DNA of 14,317 bases from Comamonadaceae bacterium CG_4_10_14_3_um_filter_60_75 (GTDB lineage Bacteria > Pseudomonadota > Gammaproteobacteria > Burkholderiales > Burkholderiaceae_C): positions 1 to 14,317 of the forward strand of contig PFKL01000025.1 of the NCBI GenBank assembly GCA_002784245.1, in the 5' to 3' direction. This document shows, in pieces, positions 9,334-14,317 of the stretch. The notes under the pieces are model-generated. The model ran no database searches and was not told the DNA's origin. It saw nothing but the letters and a program-made list of their open reading frames with translations. The position numbers and the translations under genes were made by a program. The first letter of the stretch is position 1, and every line of letters starts with the position of its first letter.

Positions 9334-10433
9334 ATCATCCGAATGAAGTCATCACAGAAATTCAGGGGCGTGTGGGTTTGATCACGCTCAACCGGCCGAC
9401 AGCACTCAATGCGCTGAACCTGCCGATGATTCGCGCCTTGACCCAGTCTCTGCTGGCCTGGCGCGACGACGATCGGGTGCAGGCGGTGGCGGTTCGTGGC
9501 AGCAACAAGGCCGGGCCGTTTGGCGCGTTTTGCGCTGGCGGTGACATCCGCTATTTCCACCAGGCGATGCTTGGCGGTGACCCGTCTACCGAAGATTTTT
9601 TCACCGAGGAATACACGCTCAACCATCTGGTGCACCGCTATCCCAAGCCCTACATCGCGTTCATGGACGGTGTGGTGATGGGCGGCGGCATGGGCATCAG
9701 CCAGGGCGCGTCGCACCGACTGGTCACCGAGCGCAGCAAGCTGGCCATGCCCGAGACGCTGATCGGACTGTTCCCCGACGTCGCCGGCGGCTATTTCCTG
9801 AGCCGTTGTCCCGGGTCCACTGGCGAATGGCTGGCGCTGACCGGCACCACCGTGCGCGCCGGTGACGCCATTGCACTTGGCCTGGCCGATCACTGTCTGC
9901 CCGTTGACACCTTGCCGCAGGCGTGGGCTGCGCTGGCCGGGCTGCAATCGCTTGACAGCGCCTCAATTGACCGCTGGATTACTACGTATTCAGTAGCTGC
10001 TACCGCAGATGAATCAAGGGCTAGAGGCCAAATTGATCATTATTTTGCCAAGGACTCGGTCGCTGCAATTGTGCAGGCACTGGAGGCTGATGCGTCTGAC
10101 TGGGCGCGTCATAACGCGGCCTTGTTGCGCCAGCGTTCACCGCTGATGCTGCATGTGGCGCTTGAACAAATCCGCCGCGCCCGACATCTGACCGTCGCGC
10201 AAGACCTGCGCATGGAGCGCGACATGGTGCGCCATGCATTCTTCCCGCGACACCTGGGCCGCAGTGCAGTGCACACAGAAACCGCAGAGGGTATTCGCGC
10301 GCTGGTGATCGACAAAGACTACGCGCCGCGATGGAACCCGGCGTGCATTGAGAACGTTACTGAAGACATGGTGCTGCCGTTTTTTGACAGCCCGTGGTGT
10401 GCCCATAGCCACCCGCTGCGCGCGCTGGATTGA
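9330..10433 (+). CDS. 3-hydroxyisobutyryl-CoA hydrolase-like crotonase-family protein
   Basis: This 367-residue enoyl-CoA hydratase/isomerase-superfamily protein best fits the 3-hydroxyisobutyryl-CoA hydrolase branch (valine breakdown: release of 3-hydroxyisobutyrate and CoA). Oxyanion-hole segments are FCAGGD (67-72) and GVVMGGGMG (114-122). The branch signature MPETLIGLFPDVAGGYF (140-156) carries the likely catalytic Glu142 and Asp150. The length and the C-terminal extension past the crotonase core also match that branch, not simple hydratases. The GTG at 9330 is chosen because GGAGGAG at 9317-9323 sits six bases upstream and the start overlaps the permease stop in GTGA. A GTG at 9309 would add seven residues and hide that site. 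Residues 218-238 derive from the AT-rich repeat. Activity on other acyl-CoAs is possible; no other valine-pathway gene is present. Confidence 0.82.
   Translation: MNHPNEVITEIQGRVGLITLNRPTALNALNLPMIRALTQSLLAWRDDDRVQAVAVRGSNKAGPFGAFCAGGDIRYFHQAMLGGDPSTEDFFTEEYTLNHLVHRYPKPYIAFMDGVVMGGGMGISQGASHRLVTERSKLAMPETLIGLFPDVAGGYFLSRCPGSTGEWLALTGTTVRAGDAIALGLADHCLPVDTLPQAWAALAGLQSLDSASIDRWITTYSVAATADESRARGQIDHYFAKDSVAAIVQALEADASDWARHNAALLRQRSPLMLHVALEQIRRARHLTVAQDLRMERDMVRHAFFPRHLGRSAVHTETAEGIRALVIDKDYAPRWNPACIENVTEDMVLPFFDSPWCAHSHPLRALD
9988..10038 (+). repeat. In-frame ~50-bp repeat, copy B (inside the crotonase gene)
   Basis: This is the second copy of the element in truB, in the opposite orientation. 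Matching blocks to the reverse complement of copy A are ATTCAGTAGCT (9988-9998), AAGGGCTAGAGGCCA (10016-10030) and the adjoining AATTGATC (10031-10038). GC is 30 of 70 bases over 9981-10050, lower than the flanking gene. It is read in frame as roughly residues 218-238, a linker between the crotonase core and the C-terminal helices, so it should be structurally tolerated. The TAGCTGCTA...GGGCTAGAGGCC pattern is the better preserved of the two copies. Confidence 0.7.
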
Positions 10434-10466
10434 CGCTACCCAATCGAGCGCCCGCACTTTTCTTTA
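10422..10466 (+). terminator. Probable terminator after the crotonase gene
   Basis: GCGCTgGATTG (10422-10432) can pair with CAATCgAGCGC (10441-10451) around an 8-nt loop. This gives ten pairs with one central G-G mismatch. A T-rich tail, TTTTCTTTA, follows at 10458-10466 after a six-base gap. The hairpin contains the crotonase stop codon (10431-10433), and the tail enters the end of convergent smpB. The gap between stem and T run and the interrupted T run make it weaker than the 1-30 terminator. It is well placed to end the long + strand gene run. On the - strand no T run follows the hairpin. Confidence 0.5.
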
Positions 10467-10937
10467 GCGGTGATGCACCTTCATGGCACGCTCCACCTCG
10501 CGCTTGCCTTCACGGTCCTTGATGGTGTCGCGCTTGTCATGTTCGGCCTTGCCCTTGGCTAACGCGATTTCACATTTGATCTTGCCGGTCTTCCAGTGCA
10601 GGTTGATCGGTACCAGGGTGTGGCCTTTTTGCTCCACCTTGCCGATCAGACGCTTGATCTCGTCCTTGTGCATCAGCAGCTTGCGGGTGCGCTGCTTGTC
10701 GGGTGTGATGTGCGTTGAGGCCGTGCCCAGTGGCTGGATTTGCAGGCCAATGATGAACAACTCGCCGTTGCGGATGACGACATAGCCGTCGGTGAGCTGC
10801 ACTTTGCCTTCGCGCAGCGACTTCACCTCCCAACCTTCGAGCACGATGCCCGCTTCAAATCGCTCTTCAAAAAAATAATTGAAGGCGGCTTTCTTGTTGT
10901 CGGCAATGCGGGTTGCGGTATCGGGTTTTTTGGCCAT
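10464..10937 (-). CDS. smpB: SsrA-binding protein SmpB
   Basis: SmpB binds tmRNA and carries it into stalled ribosomes for trans-translation. The 157-residue product is full length. It shows the family core: IADNKKAAFNYFFEERFEAG, LEGWEVKSLREGKVQLTDGY and the KLLMHKDEIKRL segment. Its basic C-terminal tail (KRDTIKDREGKREVERAMK) is the part that enters the mRNA channel. The ATG at 10937 gives the normal MAKKPDT-like start; I see no good Shine-Dalgarno sequence before it. The gene faces away from ratA and towards the crotonase gene, with 30 nt to the latter's stop. No ssrA (tmRNA) gene is visible in this window. Confidence 0.96.
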   Translation of the reverse strand: MAKKPDTATRIADNKKAAFNYFFEERFEAGIVLEGWEVKSLREGKVQLTDGYVVIRNGELFIIGLQIQPLGTASTHITPDKQRTRKLLMHKDEIKRLIGKVEQKGHTLVPINLHWKTGKIKCEIALAKGKAEHDKRDTIKDREGKREVERAMKVHHR

Positions 10938-10957
10938 GGGGTAGGTTGGGTCTCGCG

Positions 10958-10986
10958 GGTGAATGCATGCAAGGCTTGACTACAAT
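10958..10986 (+). promoter_or_regulatory. Possible ratA promoter (-10 only)
   Basis: TACAAT at 10981-10986 is one base from the sigma70 -10 consensus and would place the transcript start about 15 nt before the ratA ATG. The sequence 17 nt upstream (10958-10963, GGTGAA) is a poor -35. TTGACT at 10976-10981 looks like a -35 but overlaps the -10 and cannot pair with it. This is offered only as a candidate for the ratA-rnfH pair. Confidence 0.3.
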
Positions 10987-11007
10987 CCGCGCACACCCCC
11001 GCATTCT

Positions 11008-11445
11008 ATGAAAACTGTCAAAAAATCCGTCCTGATTTGGTATAGCCCGGCCGAGATGTACCGCCTGGTGACCGACGTTGACGCGTATCCGCAATTTTTA
11101 CCCTGGTGCGATCGGGCCAGAGTCGTCGAGCGCGAAGAAAACGGCATGCTCGCCGAGATCGGCATGGCGTTTAGCGGTTTTCACCAAACCTTCACCACGC
11201 GCAACAGCCATGTGCCAGACCAGCAAGTCATCATCAAGCTGGTCAACGGCCCGTTTTCACGTCTCGAAGGCGAGTGGAACTTTATTTCCCTGGGGGCAGA
11301 TCAACGCGCCTGCAAGGTTGAGCTGACCCTGATTTATGGCTTTGAGCACAAGCTGGGCAAGCTCATCAGTCCGGTCTTTGACAAGATCGCCAGCAACATG
11401 GTCGACGCGTTTGTGGCCCGCGCCAAGCAGGTTTACGGTGAGTAG
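11008..11445 (+). CDS. ratA: RatA/Coq10-like START (SRPBCC) domain protein
   Basis: This 145-residue single-domain protein belongs to the START/SRPBCC fold family that includes E. coli RatA (YfjG) and mitochondrial Coq10. Visible features are the KTVKKSVLIWYSPAEMYRLVTDVDAYPQF start, the LPWCDRARVVE segment and the C-terminal FDKIASNMVDAFVARAKQVY helix. RatA was reported to bind 50S and block 70S formation, whereas Coq10 homologues bind ubiquinone-like lipids; the sequence alone does not choose between them. The ATG at 11008 is chosen because upstream in-frame codons fall in the spacer and lack family similarity. No Shine-Dalgarno sequence precedes it. The neighbours smpB and rnfH give the same arrangement as in E. 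coli (smpB-ratA-ratB). Confidence 0.9.
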   Translation: MKTVKKSVLIWYSPAEMYRLVTDVDAYPQFLPWCDRARVVEREENGMLAEIGMAFSGFHQTFTTRNSHVPDQQVIIKLVNGPFSRLEGEWNFISLGADQRACKVELTLIYGFEHKLGKLISPVFDKIASNMVDAFVARAKQVYGE

Positions 11446-11782
11446 ATCGGCGATCCACGTCACAGTTGTCTACGCACCGCAAGCCCGGGTGGTGCATGAA
11501 ATTGCGCTGAGTCTGCCCTCGCCATGTACGGTGTGTGAGGCCATCGCGCAAGGTGGTCTGGCGCAACGCTTCCCGGAGTTGAACGATCCAACGCTAACAT
11601 TCGGCGTCTGGGGGCGCAAGGTTGCAGCGCATCAGGCTTTGCGCGATCGGGACCGTGTCGAGATTTACCGGGCCTTGCGGGTCGACCCCAAAGTGGCGCG
11701 GCGCGAGCGATTTGTCAAGCAGGGCGCGCGAACCGCTGGCTTGTTCGCCAAAAAACGCGCCGGTGCCCGCGCCGGTTACTGA
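11438..11782 (+). CDS. rnfH: RnfH family protein (RatB/UPF0125)
   Basis: This 114-residue protein is a member of the small RnfH family with a ubiquitin-like beta-grasp fold; its cellular role is unsettled. Family features are the HVTVVYAPQARVV beta strand, the TVCEAIAQGGL helix, the conserved FGVWGRKVAAHQALRDRDRVEIYRAL core and a basic Arg/Lys-rich tail. The GTG at 11438 is chosen because it begins just before the first family strand. AAGCAGG at 11425-11431 precedes it by six bases. It overlaps the ratA stop by eight bases, so the two are translated together. The symbol comes from an rnf-cluster homologue; no rnf genes are here. The last residues come from a GCGCCGGT direct repeat, encoding RAGARAG. 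Confidence 0.85.
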   Translation: MSRSAIHVTVVYAPQARVVHEIALSLPSPCTVCEAIAQGGLAQRFPELNDPTLTFGVWGRKVAAHQALRDRDRVEIYRALRVDPKVARRERFVKQGARTAGLFAKKRAGARAGY

Positions 11783-11797
11783 ACGCGACAGCTGCGT

Positions 11798-12304
11798 TTA
11801 CTTGCAATCGGTGTCGATGATCGACTGAATCCGCTTGGTTTCAACCATGCGTGCGGCGTCGTCCATGACTTCACGCTCGCCCTTGGCATTGACGCGGGCC
11901 AGGCGCACCCCCGAATCCAGCCCGGCCTTGGCCGAGCGGGCGCGTTGGCAGTTGTCGGCTTTGGCGGCGGCAACGCGGTCTTCGTCTGCCTTGCGTTTGG
12001 CGGCTTCGGCAGCCTCGGCGTTTTTCTTCTTCTCGGCCAGCGCCTTGTCAATACCGCTGACCCTGGGTGCACTGGCTAGGGCCTGGGCCGGTGCCGTAGT
12101 CTGGTCAGCGGCAGCCGCGTCGGACCGCGGCACAACGGCCATTTTTCCTGGTCGCTGCACGATCGATTTCTCAGGGATGTTGGGCGGCGGCGCACGGTCA
12201 CTGAACACCGGGCGGCCGTCCTTGTCCAGCCATTGCCATTGGGCAAAAGCAGCTGTTGTCAAGAGGCAAGTCAAAACAAGAGCCAAGCGTGCGAGGTTTT
12301 TCAT
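11798..12304 (-). CDS. DUF4124 domain-containing secreted protein
   Basis: This 168-residue protein has a clear signal peptide: MKNLAR, then a hydrophobic core, then a TAAFA-type cleavage site near residue 21. The mature part begins QWQWLDKDGRPVFSDRAPP, the DUF4124 motif (aromatic pair, DK/G turn, FSDRAPP) found in many proteobacterial envelope proteins of unknown function. A Pro/Ala-rich stretch and an Ala/Lys/Glu-rich helix (about 90-125) follow. Two cysteines (NCQ and the penultimate residue) might form a disulfide. The ATG at 12304 is chosen over upstream in-frame ATGs because it starts the signal peptide; no Shine-Dalgarno sequence is visible. It converges on rnfH with only 15 nt between and diverges from guaB. 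No function can be assigned. Confidence 0.85.
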   Translation of the reverse strand: MKNLARLALVLTCLLTTAAFAQWQWLDKDGRPVFSDRAPPPNIPEKSIVQRPGKMAVVPRSDAAAADQTTAPAQALASAPRVSGIDKALAEKKKNAEAAEAAKRKADEDRVAAAKADNCQRARSAKAGLDSGVRLARVNAKGEREVMDDAARMVETKRIQSIIDTDCK

Positions 12305-12351
12305 AATGGTGAAGTTTATGCCAAGGCCGTAGCGTGGGCTTCGAACTTGCA

Positions 12352-12394
12352 TTTTTTTACAGCACAGCGGCAGATACAATCTACCGATTTGGAG
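12352..12394 (+). promoter_or_regulatory. Probable guaB promoter and ribosome binding site
   Basis: TACAAT at 12375-12380 is a near-consensus -10 box. A T-rich -35 region (TTTTTT at 12352-12357) lies 17 nt upstream; it is a weak match to TTGACA. The start would fall near 12387, giving a leader of about 16 nt that includes GGAG at 12391-12394, eight bases before the guaB ATG. The spacer 12305-12402 also has to hold the promoter of the divergent DUF4124 gene, for which I see no convincing boxes. No operator-like palindrome was recognised. Confidence 0.5.
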
Positions 12395-12402
12395 CTCTCA
12401 TC

Positions 12403-13872
12403 ATGCGCCTGATTGGTAAAGCGCTCACCTTTGACGACGTGTTACTGGTGCCAGCCTATTCCCAAGTCCTGCCCAAGGACACTTCCCTTGCCACCCGATT
12501 TACCCGCAACATCGCGCTGAATATGCCGCTGGTTTCTGCCGCCATGGACACCGTGACCGAGTCACGCCTGGCGATCGCCATTGCCCAGGAAGGCGGTATC
12601 GGCGTTATTCACAAGAACATGACAGCGCAGCAACAGGCGGCCAAAGTGTCCAAGGTCAAACGCTACGAATCGGGGGTACTGCGTGACCCTGTGGTCATTA
12701 CACCGCAGCATACGGTACGTCAGGTCATGGCGCTGTCCGAACAGCTGGGTGTCTCGGGCTTTCCGGTGATGGATGCGGGTAAAGTGGCGGGCATCGTCAC
12801 CGGACGCGACCTGCGCTTTGAAACCCGGTATGAGCTGCCGGTTAGTCAGATTATGACGCCGCGCGACAAACTTATTACTGTGCCAGACGGCACCACGCTG
12901 GCACAGGCCAAGGTGTTGCTCAACCAGTACAAGATCGAGCGCCTGCTGGTGGTCAACGACGCGTTTGAGCTCAAGGGACTCATCACCGTCAAAGACATCA
13001 CCAAACAAACCAGCTTTCCCAACGCGGCACGTGACGCCCAAGGCAAGTTGCGGGTGGCCGCAGCGGTCGGCGTGGGCGAGGGTACCGAAGAGCGGGTCGA
13101 GTTGTTGGCCAGAGCCGGGGTCGACGCCATTGTGGTTGACACCGCGCATGGTCACAGCAGGGGCGTGATCGACCGGGTACGCTGGGTCAAGCAAAATTTT
13201 CCACAGGTGGAAGTCATTGGCGGCAATATTGCCACCGGTGCAGCGGCCCTGGCATTGGTTGAAGCCGGTGCTGACGCGGTCAAGGTTGGCATCGGCCCAG
13301 GGTCGATCTGCACCACCCGCATTGTTGCCGGCGTCGGCGTGCCGCAGATCATGGCCATTGACAGTGTGGCCACGGCCCTTAAAGGCACAGGCGTGCCGCT
13401 CATTGCCGATGGCGGTGTGCGCTTTAGCGGCGACATCGCCAAGGCCATCGCCGCTGGTGCGGGCACCGTGATGATGGGCAGCATGTTTGCCGGTACCGAA
13501 GAAGCACCGGGTGAGGTGATTTTGTTCCAGGGTCGCAGCTACAAGAGCTACCGTGGCATGGGTTCGATTGGTGCCATGCAGCAAGGCAGCGCTGACCGCT
13601 ATTTTCAGGAGTCCAGCACCGCCAACCCGAATGCCGACAAGCTGGTGCCCGAAGGCATTGAAGGGCGTGTGCCTTACAAAGGCTCCATGGTCGCAATCAT
13701 TTTCCAGATGGCTGGTGGCTTGCGCGCCAGTATGGGTTACTGCGGTTGCGCCACCATTGCCGAAATGCAGGAAAAGGCCGAGTTTGTCGAGATCACCACC
13801 GCCGGCATCCGCGAGAGCCATGTGCACGACGTGCAGATCACCAAAGAAGCACCCAACTATCGCGCGGAATAA
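12403..13872 (+). CDS. guaB: Inosine-5'-monophosphate dehydrogenase
   Basis: GuaB oxidises IMP to XMP with NAD+, the committed step to GMP. The 489-residue product is full length: a TIM barrel interrupted by a pair of CBS domains (about 92-205), the regulatory Bateman module. The catalytic loop GPGSICTTR carries Cys303, the YRGMGSIGAM phosphate-binding loop follows, and the mobile flap carries the Arg399-Tyr400 pair in DRYFQ. EGRVPYKG and the terminal ESHVHDVQITKEAPNY are also typical. The ATG at 12403 gives the standard MRLIGKALTFDDVLLVP start and has GGAG at 12391-12394. The stop overlaps the guaA start by one base (TAATG), so guaBA is a tightly coupled operon. All key residues are present. 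Confidence 0.97.
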   Translation: MRLIGKALTFDDVLLVPAYSQVLPKDTSLATRFTRNIALNMPLVSAAMDTVTESRLAIAIAQEGGIGVIHKNMTAQQQAAKVSKVKRYESGVLRDPVVITPQHTVRQVMALSEQLGVSGFPVMDAGKVAGIVTGRDLRFETRYELPVSQIMTPRDKLITVPDGTTLAQAKVLLNQYKIERLLVVNDAFELKGLITVKDITKQTSFPNAARDAQGKLRVAAAVGVGEGTEERVELLARAGVDAIVVDTAHGHSRGVIDRVRWVKQNFPQVEVIGGNIATGAAALALVEAGADAVKVGIGPGSICTTRIVAGVGVPQIMAIDSVATALKGTGVPLIADGGVRFSGDIAKAIAAGAGTVMMGSMFAGTEEAPGEVILFQGRSYKSYRGMGSIGAMQQGSADRYFQESSTANPNADKLVPEGIEGRVPYKGSMVAIIFQMAGGLRASMGYCGCATIAEMQEKAEFVEITTAGIRESHVHDVQITKEAPNYRAE

Positions 13873-14317
13873 TGCATCAAAAAATCCTCATCCTTGACTT
13901 TGGCTCCCAAGTCACCCAACTGATTGCGCGGCGTGTGCGCGAAGCCCATGTCTTTTGTGAAGTTCATCCTTGCGATGTAACAGACGACTGGGTTCGTGCC
14001 CACGCGCGCGACGGCAAGCTCAAGGGCATCATCCTGTCGGGTAGCCACGCCAGCGTCTACGAAGACACCACCGACAAGGCGCCCCAATCGGTGTTTGAGC
14101 TGGGCGTGCCGGTGCTGGGCATTTGCTACGGCATGCAAACCATGGCGCACCAGTTGGGCGGTGTGGTCACCAGCGGTCACCAGCGCGAATTTGGCCATGC
14201 CAACGTGCGTGCCCACGGGCACACCGCGTTGCTCAATGGCATTGCCGACTTCACCACGCCTGAGGGCCATGGCATGTTGCAGGTCTGGATGAGCCACGGC
14301 GACAAGGTCACCGAGCT
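13872..14317 (+). CDS. guaA: GMP synthase (glutamine-hydrolysing), N-terminal part
   Basis: GuaA aminates XMP to GMP using glutamine and ATP. The window holds the first 148 codons and ends inside the class I glutamine amidotransferase domain, so the gene is partial at the right edge only because the window stops. Visible features are ILILDFGSQVTQLIARRVRE at the start, ILSGSHASV, and the nucleophile elbow GICYGMQ with Cys85. The His-Glu of the triad and the ATP-pyrophosphatase domain lie beyond the window. ILSGSHAS replaces the SGGP loop of E. coli, which I recall as usual in beta-proteobacteria. The ATG shares one base with the guaB stop. No strong ribosome binding site is seen, consistent with coupling to guaB. 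Confidence 0.95.
   Translation, partial: MHQKILILDFGSQVTQLIARRVREAHVFCEVHPCDVTDDWVRAHARDGKLKGIILSGSHASVYEDTTDKAPQSVFELGVPVLGICYGMQTMAHQLGGVVTSGHQREFGHANVRAHGHTALLNGIADFTTPEGHGMLQVWMSHGDKVTE

Noticed and set aside
10976..10986. TTGACT plus TACAAT as a complete promoter
   Set aside because: The two boxes share a base, so they cannot serve as -35 and -10 of the same promoter; only the -10 was kept as a candidate.
11756..11776. GCGCCGGT direct repeat at the end of rnfH
   Set aside because: It encodes an RAGARAG basic tail in the coding frame and forms no terminator-like stem; probably codon-level low complexity.
11782..11798. Hairpin AACGC/GCGTT between convergent rnfH and the DUF4124 gene as a bidirectional terminator
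   Set aside because: The stem is only five pairs and lacks a T run on either strand.
12334..12402. Upstream start extending GuaB by 23 residues
   Set aside because: It would begin before the likely promoter, and the family start MRLIGKALTFDDVLL begins at 12403 with its own GGAG.

Overview
The window is a GC-rich bacterial chromosome segment made almost entirely of housekeeping genes. Gene order (rimP-nusA-infB-rbfA-truB-typA, then smpB/ratA-rnfH, a DUF4124 gene and guaB-guaA), protein features such as the IF2 C-terminus and the SGSHAS loop of GuaA, and the repeats point to Burkholderiales, most likely Comamonadaceae (Rhodoferax/Polaromonas-like). The taxon is inferred from memory of these families; no search was run.

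Layout. Bases 1-30 are a rho-independent terminator of an upstream gene outside the window. From 83 to 10433 every gene lies on + with gaps of 77 nt or less: rimP, nusA, infB, rbfA and truB (ribosome maturation, transcription termination, translation initiation, tRNA pseudouridylation), then typA (ribosome-associated GTPase), an EamA/DMT-family permease and a 3-hydroxyisobutyryl-CoA hydrolase-like crotonase. The last two overlap by 4 nt. A hairpin with a T-rich tail spans the stop codon of the crotonase gene and probably ends this long run. smpB follows on the - strand, divergent from ratA-rnfH on +. A DUF4124 secreted-protein gene (-) converges on rnfH and diverges from guaB-guaA (+), the GMP branch of purine synthesis. 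guaA runs off the window end.

Functionally the first half is a transcription/translation operon. smpB adds trans-translation ribosome rescue and guaBA supplies GMP. The permease, the hydrolase and the DUF4124 protein are accessory; their substrates or roles cannot be read from sequence.

I see no undescribed multi-gene system. The most interesting signals are small repeats. Two degenerate copies of one ~50-bp AT-rich element lie in opposite orientation, translated in frame inside truB and inside the crotonase gene. A separate two-hairpin REP-like element sits at the rbfA/truB junction, where it may mislead start calling and has left truB without a visible ribosome binding site.
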